Notes under the pieces: generated by a model
Told to the model about the DNA's origin: nothing
Database searches by the model: none
Seen by the model: only the letters and a program-made list of their open reading frames with translations
Shown: piece by piece, positions 1-11,193 of the stretch
How positions within the stretch are numbered: the stretch's first letter is position 1
How the letters are laid out: each line of letters opens with the position of its first letter
Program-made: the position numbers and the translations under genes
Assembly: GCF_964340395.1 (NCBI RefSeq)
Contig: NC_135549.1
Span: 3,354,501-3,418,500 of the forward strand
Direction: 5' to 3'
Source of the DNA: Glandiceps talaboti
Taxonomy: Eukaryota; Hemichordata; Enteropneusta; Spengelidae
Length of the DNA stretch: 64,000 bases

Positions 1-1095
1 TCTTGTTCATGTACCGACAGGCCAACAATGCAACAGTTATACACACTTTCAATCGATCTATGGATCAAATTTATCCAGTTCACCAACAATTACCCGTTGC
101 ATGGATATACAATATTCTTATACGCTTATGGCATTTGACGTGTACGTTCAGATAATTTGACTGCAAGATTTAACGTTTTACGAAAGTCGACACCTGCACC
201 TGACCACCTAAGCTTCTATGGCGAGCTTAGAAAAAACACTAGCGTTGGACAAAAAAATCAAAACTACTTACTGACTTTGTTTACTGACTTTGTCACCTTG
301 GTAACCTTATCGACTCTGCCAAGTATACACTGAAATGCACCAATTTGCTCTACATATATCTAACTCCAGCATATTCAACTAATGGACAAAGGACTTGCCT
401 TTGTTGAAGCAAGTCCTCCCCTTCATTTTAATTCTGTGTGACTAAAGTATGAAATGGGTTTATTCTATTTTTACTTTTTCATCGAAAAGATCAAGGTCAA
501 GATCAAATATAGAGATATTCTATTTGATCGTATGGTGAAGCGAAAGACACTTTGCAACACTTGATTTTATAATAAATATGGCAGCAATCCAGTAAAATGA
601 GTCTGCAATTATGCAACATACAAGAAATAGCTTGATTTTGATATTTGAACCTGAAGTTCAAGGTCAGTGTCAAACGCTAAGGTCTTTAAAAATGTTACAC
701 CTGTCATGATAATATGGAGGTAGACACTCGAATTGAATCTCTATGTATAATAGTTTTTGAGGTATGGTGTAAATCGTGATTTATTATCACAAATATGGCT
801 TCCATTCAATACAAAGTTATATTGCCTGTAAAAATGTAAGTTGCCTAAAAAATAATTCGATTTTTTTTGGCATTTAACATGGTGAACATGGGGAAAATAA
901 ATAGACATTGGTTGAATTAGTGTCAAAGTTCGACGTCAAAATCAGGGAGTTCGCCGAAGCGCCACGTCTGAACAATGAGGTGCAAGTTTTAATTTCATTG
1001 AAGACCTTGACTTTTGCTATTAACCTTGAGGATTAGTTATCATACTCAAGATAGTTCTTGCATATTGCAGACACTTTGTGGTAGCCAATTTCTGA
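1..1095. other. Non-coding AT-rich stretch
   Basis: I see no supportable gene here. Open frames are short and have no recognisable protein pattern. Short GGTCAAG/GGTCAAA-type words recur (near 490, 660 and 930). They resemble the degenerate dispersed repeat seen again near 32760-33000, but they are too diverged to delimit a copy. Confidence 0.6.
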
Positions 1096-1285
1096 ATAAT
1101 ATAATATAATATAATATAATATAATATAATATAATATAATATAATATAACATATAATATAATATAGTATAGTATAGTATAATATAATGTAATATAATATA
1201 CATCGTAATATAATATAGTATAATATAATATAGTGTAATATAATATAATATAATATAATATAATGTTATAGGATATATATTTTAT
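1096..1285. repeat. (ATAAT)n pentanucleotide microsatellite
   Basis: About 190 bp of ATAAT repeats, near-perfect at the left and interrupted at the right by TAGTATAGTA and ACATCGTAAT variants. This is a simple sequence repeat with no coding content. The gradient from pure to interrupted units suggests the left part expanded more recently. Confidence 0.95.
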
Positions 1286-3268
1286 AATATTGTATAATAT
1301 TGAATATTGCTAACAAAAAGACCTTTTACATATCGTCTCATGTTATGCGGTGATGTTGTAGTTCAAAATTATCGCAAAAACTAATTTCTTATAACCTACC
1401 TATTGACTTTGAATTGTTGATATCATTGAACAATGCTTTGCACTACACAACATATGCTTTTGTTTGTATCCAAACATCTCCCCCAAACTTCATTCCAGAG
1501 GAAAACAACTCAATACAGAATGTCCGTTCTAGTGTTGCATATTTATATGCAAAGAAAATTGATTTTCTAGAACATATTTTACTCATTTATTGATCCATTT
1601 AACAGGAAGCCATTGGTTAGTTTTCTGATCATAGTAATACAATAACACGTATGTATAGCTTGTATACGAATATTTAATAAAATTAAAATATCCCTAAATT
1701 CAATTTAAATCAAAAATGTAAAAAAAAGCATTTTAGTTTAATAACTGATTTACATATTTTAATGTTCATATTTCACTTCGAAAATTCAACGCGTCAGCCA
1801 ACGATCAGAGAATTGACAACAGAGTGAATAGGGAACTTGCAATCCAGACTGAGCATGCTCAGACTCAAAGGAATATGGGATTATCTGTGGTTATTGTAAT
1901 AACTTATCTGGAGCTACCGATGAAATAAACCTCCCACACTGGTCAGGGTAAATATGAATTGATTATTGGTGGTTATAAACAATGTAACAATATTGTTTAC
2001 AATACTAATTGATTAGTATTTATTATTACATTTCCCATGATGCAACATTCAACATGGTGGGTTTGCAAGTTCCCTATTCGATTTGCTCCCCCGGACTGAG
2101 TCATTCCCTGGTTTATTTTCGTATGTTCGAACATAAACGTTCATTACTGATCTTCGGGAAGAAACATTTCCATTTGACCGCTATACAGAATAGAGATGTA
2201 TAAGTGATTGACAATAAAGTCATAGTACTTCTGAATCAGTACGTTGTATTTTAAAGTTGTCAGTACCTTAGGGTGTTAGACTTTCAATAGGCAGCTGAGA
2301 GACAAACTTTACACGCAAACCAGAAAACTATTTACGGAGTATTTTCTTACACTTATTAATCAACTCTTGCCTAGTAACGGCATAGGTTGTTGTGGCATAT
2401 TGTAATTAATCAAATGCCAATGTGATTTCAAAATTGCTACCTAGGAAAGCATCCATCTTTGACTCATAGTAATATTGTTTCCTTAACGATGATACCATGA
2501 CAATGTTTTATTTTGCTCTCTATCTTCTTAAAGTCACATATGGAAGACCGCCATTAAACTGATTAGCATATTTATGACGATCAGTTCAAAGGTCAATGAG
2601 AAGACTGAAACCGTCGTCCATTATCTAGCTGCTGTGACCCTCACTCGGCCTTTAAAGACATTTTTTATCGTCCAAAGCTCTAAACATGTAAAGCTCCCTT
2701 ATATTAATCATTTTAAAAGAGATTTGTTGAAGTGTGTGGACACGGAAGTAATACATCATATGTCATGTTTGCACCTGACTTCAGTTTATCATTTTACTAG
2801 AAGTGTATAAGTACATGTACGTCGACTAGAAAACTGTAAAAAGGTTGGATAGTGATTTTATTTACTTTTGTGTTGTGTTAGACAATAATACGTCATTCGG
2901 TCATCCTCTAAATATTTTATTGTATACGTTACAAATTGAAATTGGCATATATTTCTCAATATTTATTTCATAAGAAGCAACTTCTGTTCATTTATACTAA
3001 TTTATTTGATTACACAATTTACTAGTTTTCGTGTGTCAAACAGTGGCCTTTAATATAGATATTCCTTTTCAGAAGCTAATAAGATGTGAAATTCATAAAG
3101 TGCTTCAGAAACGCAAGGGTTATCTCATTCACGTGTTCGGAATACTACATTGTAAATACAACTCGTTTGTTATCAATACGTCCTGTTGGGTTTTGTAATC
3201 AGTCTAGCCACTTGAAAAAATGATAAAAAATAACGCTCGTGTTATGAATTAGACTCTCAGACTCTAAA
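1286..3268. other. Non-coding stretch with small inverted repeats
   Basis: No gene is supported. Two small structures stand out. A perfect 17-bp inverted repeat (GAATAGGGAACTTGCAA) has arms at 1826-1842 and 2063-2079. Just inside the left arm is a 14-bp perfect palindrome, CTGAGCATGCTCAG (1849-1862). The interior also holds palindromic AT words around AACAATATTGTT (about 1986) and AATACTAATTGATTAGTATT (about 2001). They could be ends of a worn foldback element, but no flanking duplication is obvious. Confidence 0.5.
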
Positions 3269-3939
3269 TACCCTTTTTGTCATAAAACCTTAGCATTTCG
3301 GTGTTTGAGACACACACAATCCTTGTTCGATCCTGGTCAGCATTTTCCGTTTTGTGCAACAATTTACTCAAAAACAGGACACATCAAAAGATGCGTCAGT
3401 TCCAGGTGACAAAACAAACACTCCAGTCGAAACCACACCAACTTGTGTCTGCATCAACTCTCATTGACGGAACCCTTGATGTCTTCTGTTTTAGAGTAAA
3501 TTTTTGCAGAAAACAACCGAATGCTCAGCTCTTATGACCAGAATTGAGGTGTTCGAAACACACTGAATCCTGGTCATAACAGCTTAGCATTTGGTGATTT
3601 TCTGCAACAATTTACTCTAAAACAGCACATCAAAGGGCCGTCAACAGGGATCGACAGTTCGGGTAGTCTACACGACTGTTGTTTTCGGTGACCAACACCC
3701 CGTACAATTCTCCGACACCCCAGCGGTGGCAGTTGCTCGATCATGGATGGGTGGGTACCCCGGCTTGTTAGCGAAATTTCATATGTACCCCTTTTCCAGT
3801 TAATATTTCAATGAAAAAGAACCCCCCCCCCCCTTTTTTTTTTATATAATGAATCTGGGAGAAAATCACTTCAAAAACCCCCTTCTTTCCAAAATCCGGG
3901 AGGTTTTACCTTCAACTAGCTCTGGATTTCGATCGATCG

Positions 3940-4015
<76 letters not shown>

Positions 4016-4794
4016 AATGAGGCATCGTACCCATATTCTCGGAGGGTGATCTGAAAAAGTATCCCCATTTTACGATTCCACGGACCTAGATGGCCGACGA
4101 GATGCAAAACATCCACTGGACCGCGACCAAGAAAACAGGTCATAAATTGTGATATTGCGATTCTGAAGAGTCACTTTCACGGTAGTCATGCTCGCAGACG
4201 GTGTACGCGTTTCGCTCAAGGGATGACTTACTCTGTATGCAAGCAGGACAACTATCACGGCAGAGTACCATCTAATTTGGATGAAGAATCATTGAAGTGT
4301 GAGCGTATCACACCCCACTTTTTAAATTTTGATGTAGACACTGGACGTATGTACTCTACGAAGACACATCGAGAGAGGGGTTAAAAAGGAGACACGAGAA
4401 AACATCAGTGGAAAGCGGGATGGTCACCGAAAACACTGGACATCGCGTAGACGTCTACTGACTGCTCGAGCGCTCTCTTCAACGTGGAAAGCGGCATCTT
4501 CTGATGTTCATAAATGCTTAGCATTTGGAACTTAATGTCAACAATTTACTGTGTTGGACACAACAGAAGTTAATGTGTCTTAGACACCACACGAAATTGT
4601 AACAGTGTGTAAAGCAGGCTGCTTTGAAGAAGTCACCTCCGACTAACGCATCTTGTGATGTGTTCTGTTTTAGAGTAAATTGTAGCATAAAACGTCAAAT
4701 GCTAAGCTCTTATGACCAGGACTCAATGTGTCTCAAACAAGGATTGTGTGTGTCTCAAACACCCAAATGCTAAAGTTTTATGACAAAAAGTGTA
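3269..4794 (+). mobile_element. Nested-palindrome TIR transposon, copy 1 (non-autonomous, both ends present)
   Basis: The element starts TACCCTTTTTGTCATAAAAC (one mismatch to the family TIR) and ends CAAAAAGTGTA. The flanks ACTCTAAA and ACTCTACT match at 6 of 8 positions, which suggests an 8-bp target duplication; hAT and a few other superfamilies make 8-bp duplications. About 1.53 kb long, it has the same orientation as the copy at 44498. It holds the core module TTTTAGAGTAAATTG...AAATGCTAAG in alternating orientations (about 3330-3395, 3490-3540, 3565-3625, 4515-4560, 4668-4725). No transposase is present. The internal open frame shared with other copies is broken here by small indels near 4360-4420. 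The central hairpin has been lost and replaced by a GA tract. Superfamily assignment is inference. Confidence 0.85.
3943..4012. repeat. (GA)n microsatellite inside transposon copy 1
   Basis: About 70 bp of near-perfect GA, preceded by GATCGATCGATCGA. In the other copies a central hairpin, a spacer and a much shorter GA tract lie between the same flanks. In this copy the sequence from the hairpin arm to the GA tract is deleted and the GA tract is expanded. Confidence 0.95.
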
Positions 4795-5692
4795 ACTCTA
4801 CTATTTTGAATCGAGTCTTGAAAAGCCTGGGCGGAGCTTATTTTGTAGTCCATAATGATTGATTATTCATATTGTGACATATTACACCAATCAGCATTCA
4901 ATTACTTTTGAATAGAAGATGTTGGACTCGTTATTTTGGCTATAGCGAACCATGCAATTTGAATAGACCTCTATGTATGGAGGTATCTTCTACCTCCAAG
5001 GGAAATTACTGTATCCTCTGTTGTTTGCTAATTTGTCCCCCCCTTTTTTCACACCAAGCTTCACCAAAGCCAGTGGTCTATAAGCTTGTACGGAAAAAAT
5101 TACCTGAAATTCAGAGATAAAAGCTTGTCATCAATTGACATTTGAGATGGGTCAAAGTTCAGCTGGTATGTCTGTTGGGTAGGCACACTCTATTCATGTG
5201 GTTTAAAATAATTTTAATCTTACTTTAAATGTCTGTAGAGGTAATATTTTATGGTGGGTGTGAAGTTGGACATTGCCTGAAGTCCCAAAGTATCATTTCA
5301 CCTTTGTCGGCATTCGTTGGGTGTCATTGTGATTATCCGTATATGGGACTATATGAGACTGAATCTGAAGCTTAGTGTGAGACTAGCCTCATATCATATT
5401 GTCCTCTAATATGAATCTAATTCTGGGTCTGAGACTCACTTTATATTCCTCCCGTGATATATTATTCATCTTGCTGCATCTGGTGTATATATTATCATGA
5501 TGCTGGACAGCTTCTATTCGAAGTATGAACTCTTGATTCGTGATTATATGTATCAATTTTATTTATATAAGTATATATAATCCCACGAAATTAACGTTGG
5601 TTATACGCCATAATGCTCCAAGTACGAGCTGCAGGTAAGTTTATTTCTGTCTATTACTGGTTGTGTAGCTTATGTTCATCTGTTTATTGCCT
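4795..5692. other. Non-coding stretch
   Basis: I see no gene, RNA or delimitable repeat. It holds ordinary AT-rich sequence with short poly-C and poly-T runs. Confidence 0.5.
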
Positions 5693-5693
5693 G

Positions 5694-5743
<50 letters not shown>
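5693..5743. repeat. (C)n(CT)n microsatellite
   Basis: A run of about 12 C is followed by about 38 bp of CT repeats. It is a simple sequence repeat. Confidence 0.95.
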
Positions 5744-5745
<2 letters not shown>

Positions 5746-6885
5746 GTATTACCGTGTATTAGCATTGAGTCAAATTTCTTTCATACTGAACTTCTTAGTT
5801 CCTACTGCAAAATGACATCAGCTGGTAATGTTGAGTTCTATCCATTGACTTGAAAGAAATGTCAGATTATTCGGATTATAGGATAGCTATTATGCTGATT
5901 GGTTAAGGAAAGGATATACAACGAGGCGAGTGAGGCTCGCTTTGTGGCGCCAAAAGACCACGGTGATATTAGTGGTGATGACTTGACGAGGTCATTATAC
6001 CTCGGCATCCCAATTTCTATTTTGTAAACGATTTGCAACGAGGCGTGTGAGCGCCTACTAATACCACGGCTCCTTTTGTGGTGATGGCTTAATGATATTC
6101 TACTGCATCCCCATCTCTTATTTCATCTTATTTCACATAAGCATCCGCGTTCACTCTCGATCCTGGTCACATTGATCGGATGACTCGGCGCCCACACATC
6201 TACCTATATCCTTTACTTCTTCCTGCATGTCATTATCAATTCAGAAATACTAATGACCTCCTACCCCTCCAAGAGGGTGACGAGTGATAATGAAAGCCTA
6301 CTGAACTACTGAAATAGAAGTACCATATATCTGAATAAAAAACCATCCCTTCTCTTTGACTAAAATTCAAGGTATCTTCCAAAAGCTTTAATTTTCTTGC
6401 TTGTATTACTTGCATTGTCTCTTGTATTCATTGACTGTCTCAAGACAAGTAAGTCATGGTTTACAAACTACTTGTAAAGAATGGTGTGCTTGGCGAGATT
6501 GCGACAAACCTTGACGTTGCTGTATGTGGTTGAGATATTAGTGAGCAGTTCTTTAGGGATGCTGATGAGAGAAATTCAATATGTTATTAGAGTTGCAATA
6601 TATTGATTAATTGGGCATTGAGTTAGGTTACTTACCAGGGATAATTTGTATTGAAATTTAATGACAGAAAGAACTATTCATTACATTGTCAAATTTAACA
6701 TTCCCACACTCTTTCATGTAATTTTATACTATCTACATGCCGGCATTGGGAATGGAGACAGCATAGCGTTTTGTGTTGTGTTTTGTTTTATACCATTGCG
6801 GCCTCGTCACACAAAGTTTCAAATATCCACCGCACCTTACTTTTGACAAGACAAATAGATCATGTAATCTTTATAGAATAAAATA
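5744..6885. other. Non-coding stretch with an ACGAGGCG direct repeat
   Basis: I see no supportable gene. AACGAGGCG(A/T)GTGAG occurs twice (about 5920 and 6037), each followed by similar sequence containing ACCACGG and GTGGTGATG. This is a diverged direct duplication of roughly 120 bp. Its nature is unknown. Confidence 0.45.
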
Positions 6886-8027
6886 TGGTGTATGATACGC
6901 TCAAACTTCAATGATTCTTCATCCAAATTAGATGGTACTCCGTGATAGTAGTCCTGCTTGCATACGGAGTAAGTCATCCCTTGAGCGAAATGCGTACACC
7001 GCCTGCGAGCATGACTACTGTGAAAGTGACTCTAAAGAATCGCAATATCGCAATTTACGACCTGTTTTCTTGGTCGCGGTCCAGTGGATGTTTTGCATCT
7101 CGTCGACCATCTAGGTCAGTGGAATCGTAAAAAGGGGGTACTTTTTCAGATCACCCTCCGAGAATATGGGTACGATGCCCCCATTTCTTTTCTCTCTCTT
7201 CCCCAACGAAGGCCCAGGGAGAAAGGTCATGTAATCGAGGACCGTGTGCAGTGTATGGATTAGGTGTCGTTGAAGGTATAGCTCTGGATTTCTACGCTAC
7301 GGGGTTCGACACGACGTAGCGTAGAAATCCAGAGTAGTTGAAGGTAAAACCTCCCGGATTTCGGAAAAAAGGGGGTTTTTGAAGTGATTTTCTCCCAGAT
7401 TCACTATATAAAAAAGGGGGGTGTTCTTTTTCATTGAAATATTAACTGGAAAAGGGGTACATATGAAATTTCGCTAACAAGACGGGGTACCCACCCATCC
7501 ATGATCGAGCGACTGCCACTGCTGGGGTGTCGGAGAGTCAGAATTGTATGGGGTGTTTGTCACCGAAGACACACGTCATGTAGACCACCCAAACTGTCAA
7601 TCCGTGTTGATGGCCCTTTGATGTGTGCTGTTTTAGAGTAAATTGTTGCAGAAAATCACCAAATGCTAAGCTCTTATGACCAGGATTCAGTGTGTTTCGA
7701 ACACCTCAATTCTGGTCATAAGAGCTTAGCATTTGGTTGTTTTCTGCAACAATTTACTCTAAAATAGAAATCATCAAGGGTTCCGTCAATGAGAGTCGAT
7801 GCAGACACAAGTTGGTGTGGTTTCGACTGGAGTGTTTGTTTTGTCGCCTGGAACTGACGCATCTTTTGATGTGTCCAGTTTTAGAGTAAATTGTTGCACA
7901 AAACGGCAAATGCTAAGCTCTTATGACCAGGATTGTGTGTGTTTCGAACAAGGATTGTGTGTGTTTCAAACAAGAATTGTGTGTGTCTCAAACACCCAAA
8001 TGCTAAGGTTTTATGACAAAAAGTGTA
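6886..8027 (-). mobile_element. Nested-palindrome TIR transposon, copy 2 (one end missing)
   Basis: This copy matches the family from the internal frame (TGGTGTATGATACGC) through to the terminal CAAAAAGTGTA. The end facing lower coordinates is missing, so no target duplication can be checked. Core modules lie at about 7628-7685, 7700-7765 and 7878-7930, with an extra CAAGGATTGTGTGTGTTTC subterminal repeat. The central hairpin is well preserved: perfect 20-bp arms CTCTGGATTTCTACGCTACG at 7282-7301 and 7315-7334. Orientation is opposite to the copy at 44498. Confidence 0.85.
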
Positions 8028-8329
8028 TCATGTCTGGTTCGATTTGCATGCAAATTTATGTAAATTAGCCACCTTTCCAAATTTTAAATGCATGATTGCA
8101 CCAAGACAAAGTTCTGCCCCTCCCTCCCCGGCAATTTGGTCAGGCTACGGCCCTGGATTGAATGACAAAAACATCAAGATTTTGGGTTAATGATTGCAAC
8201 GATTTACATAATGAAGAGACATTCTTCGGATAAGGGCATCACAGTAATGAATAGACAAGGAAATACACAGGAACATTTATCAAACAGTATCTCATTCCAA
8301 GAGTGACTTTGGAAATAAATAATATGTTC
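8028..8329. other. Non-coding spacer
   Basis: I see nothing beyond AT-rich sequence between transposon copy 2 and the minisatellite that follows. Confidence 0.5.
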
Positions 8330-9018
8330 AGTTTAGCTAAACTCCTATAAAATAGGTATACATAGTGCACTTAGAAGTGTTAAATTCCTATATAATAGGT
8401 ATGCATGGTGCACTTAGAAGTGCTAAATTCTATAAAATAGGTATACATAGTGCACTTAGAAGTGCTAAATTCTATAAAATAGGTATACATAGTACATTTA
8501 GAAGTGCTAAATTCTATAAAAAATAGGTATACATAGTGCACTTAGAAGTGTTAAACTCCTATATAATAGGTATGCATGGTGCACTTAGAAGTGCTAAATT
8601 CTAAAAAATAGGTATACATAGTGCACTTAGAAGTGTTAAACTCCTATATAATAGGTATGCATGGTGCACTTAGAAGTGCTAAATTCTATAAAATAGGTAT
8701 ACATAGTGCACTTAGAAGTGCTAAATTCTATAAAATAGGTATACATAGTGCACTTAGAAGTGCTAAATTCTATAAAATAGGTATACATAGTGCACTTAGA
8801 AGTGTTAAACTCCTATATAATAGGTATGCATGGTGCACTTAGAAGTGATAAATTCTAAAAAATAGGTATACATAGTGCACTTAGAAGTGTTAAACTCCTA
8901 TAAAATAGATATACATATAGTGCACTTAGAAGTGCTAAATTCTATATAATAGGTATACATAGTGCACTTAGAAGTGCTAAATTCTATAAAATAGGTATAC
9001 ATAGTGCACTTAGAAGTA
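8330..9018. repeat. Minisatellite, about 42-bp unit, about 16 copies
   Basis: The unit is close to TAGGTATACATAGTGCACTT followed by AGAAGTGCTAAATTCTATAAAA, repeated about 16 times. Two unit types alternate irregularly: one with TATACATAGTGCAC, the other with TATGCATGGTGCAC after CTCCTATATAATAGG. That indicates block duplications of more than one unit. Apparent reading frames across it (recurring LRSAKFYKIGIHSA) follow from the unit length and are not evidence of a gene. Confidence 0.95.
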
Positions 9019-9771
9019 ATCCCACGCATAATCTGACATTGCTGCTATATGTTGGTGATTAGTTTCTTCAATTTAATTCCAAGCCTTCGGCAATGAAACT
9101 CCTAAGACGTTAAGAGTGTTAAACAAAACACCTGTGTGAATGAAGGTCTTTCTGTCGACATGGTGACAGATTGAGCTTGGCGACGTAATACAACGCTTGG
9201 TTACTAGCGCTGGCTTATCTATACACAAATTTGAAACACGGTGGAAAGTTGGATTCAAGATTTAGATCAAGGAGAATGTGAGCAAAACCCGAAATATATT
9301 TATATCTCATTTTGACAGGCAGACCAAAATAATCCATATTGAGAATATGGTATATACCATCTTACTTTGACAAATAGTGACGGACAAAGCAAACATTGAT
9401 TCAGTGAGTATAACGTCAAATTGAACTACTTTCAGAATAGGAGTGATGCTAGGTTTTAATGTTTGACTTTTTTCAGCATATATACTATCGATATTACCGA
9501 ATGAAATATTATATCAGTTGACATATACAGTGAAAACACGTCCATGTATAGATGTGCGCAATAATGATACAATATATATGTGTTTTCCCTCTATATTTTT
9601 TGTATGTAGAGTCACGGATACTTAAAACTTTATTGCAATATGACTAAAATATATTACATTCTCCAGTACTCGTTTGAAATGAATACCTTACGGACAAGAG
9701 TTTGTTGTATGCTTTGAAACAGGGAGAGCCTTGAAGCTTTGTTTGTATTCGTATTTGTTTTTATCAGTAAA
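9019..9771. other. Non-coding stretch
   Basis: I see no gene or delimitable repeat in this AT-rich sequence. Confidence 0.5.
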
Positions 9772-9772
9772 G

Positions 9773-9820
<48 letters not shown>
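9772..9820. repeat. (GTT)n microsatellite
   Basis: About 16 uninterrupted GTT units. Confidence 0.95.
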
Positions 9821-10215
9821 TATATCTGCTTTCTTTTATTTTTAAGAACTTTTGAGCAGATGATAGATTACATATAAATGGACTGGAAATGACCTTGATT
9901 ATCACTAAACACACGAAGGGAAAACATATTTTGTCTTTATCAGATTCACCGAATTGCTTCTTTTTTGGAGATGATAAACAAGATCGTGAAAGTTGAAGAA
10001 AAAATAAAATATCAAAACATACTCAAGACAAGGCCTACTCATCTGCCTATATTGAGATGCAGATGGGAATGTTGACATAAGGAATATTTGCATAAAGGGC
10101 GTTTGTGAGGAGAAAAATAATAGTCGGCCGTGCCATAATGAAATGGACCTTCTCCATTATTGTAATATACGGAGCAAGCAATGTTTTAAGTATGACTCTT
10201 CCCAACCCCCAACCC
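9821..10215. other. Non-coding stretch
   Basis: I see no gene, RNA or repeat that can be delimited. Confidence 0.5.
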
Positions 10216-10297
10216 CACACACACACACACAGATATATATATATATGTGTGTGTGTGTGTGTATGTAAGTATGTATGTATGTGTGTATGTATGTATG

Positions 10298-10391
<94 letters not shown>
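10216..10391. repeat. Compound CA / GT / GTAT / (TA)n microsatellite
   Basis: A CA tract, a short TA tract, a GT tract and GTAT tetranucleotides are followed by about 85 bp of uninterrupted TA. Long frames on both strands here are repeat artefacts. Confidence 0.95.
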
Positions 10392-10393
<2 letters not shown>

Positions 10394-10688
10394 AACGTCA
10401 AAATGAATCGAGGGCAATAAATATAAAGATGACTCTACGTGTGCAGGTTAAAGGGTTAAAGTTGGTTAACGTTGAGGTTTAATACAGAATTATACATGAC
10501 TTTGATTTACAATTCTACTGTATAAGGGTATTTCCTGTTGTAGTTTGCGAGGTTATATTTTATTTTCAAGGCGACACTTGCAAACTGACTACGAGCCATT
10601 GTTCTGTAGGTGAGTGTTAACGACGTTGTCTATACGGCTTGTACATACGGTTGCCTGGGTAGTGATGAACCACGACAACGGAAACAAA

Positions 10689-10866
10689 TGACACGTTTTA
10701 GAGTAAATTGTTGCACAAAACGGTAAATGCTAAGCTCTTTTGACCAGGATTGTGTGTGTTTCGAACAAGGATTGTGTGTGTTTCGAACAAGGATTGTGTG
10801 TGTTTCAAACAAGAATTGTGTGTGTCTCAAACACCCAAATGTTAAGGTTTTATGACAATAAGTGTA
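10689..10866 (-). mobile_element. Nested-palindrome TIR transposon, solo end fragment (copy 3)
   Basis: A 178-bp fragment holding one core module (TTTTAGAGTAAATTGTTGCA onward), three CAAGGATTGTGTGTG-type subterminal repeats and the terminal TATGACAATAAGTGTA. It corresponds to the same end as the right side of the copy at 6886. The breakpoint is next to the core module, about where the outer TIR block stops. Confidence 0.8.
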
Positions 10867-10936
10867 ACCGTTACTGGCTGTGTATCATGATTTGGTATTG
10901 CCGATATCAAATGACACTGCATAGCTAGTTACATAC

Positions 10937-11193
10937 CGTAAACTTGATAGGAAAGCTGACATTAGGTGTCCTTGAAACTCAAAACTTGAATCTTTAACTG
11001 AAACTTTCAACAACTTCAAAGTTGGGAGGCTTTGTAAATACCCCAGTAATTCTTTTCTGATTTGCGCAACAAGTTCTATCTTCATGTCTGACCGGGCGCA
11101 CATACATCGGCCGTCTGCCATGCCAGTGATTACGCATTGATTCAGTGCCCAACATTCACATGTGTCACTGTCAACAGCATGCAGCACGATCCC
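10937..11193 (-). CDS. Candidate internal exon, unknown protein
   Basis: An open stretch on the minus strand of 257 nt (85 codons plus 2 nt). An AG acceptor (TGTGTTAG) lies just upstream and a consensus donor GTATGT immediately downstream (plus-strand ACATAC at 10931-10936). Translation begins GIVLHAVDSDTCECWALNQC and continues with a Cys-rich half (six Cys in about 35 residues), then an amphipathic helix-like half containing IRKELLGYLQSLPTLKLLK. The frame is complex, not repeat-derived, and its codon use is mixed. I do not recognise the family. Against it: the polypyrimidine tract is weak and I found no partner exon nearby. Splice sites are seen; exon status is inference. Confidence 0.35.

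Noticed and set aside
4070-4258. Minus-strand frame inside transposon copies (also 6942-7130 and 45460-45648)
   Set aside because: It is open in several copies, but it overlaps the plus-strand frame antisense and has no recognisable domain. Similarity between copies is explained by shared transposon ancestry.
8330-9018. CRISPR-like array
   Set aside because: Units are contiguous tandem repeats without unique spacers, in a eukaryotic context.
10105-10417. Frames of 71-95 codons on both strands over the TA/GT tract
   Set aside because: They are translations of dinucleotide and tetranucleotide repeats (YIYIYI, VCVCVC) with no independent coding evidence.
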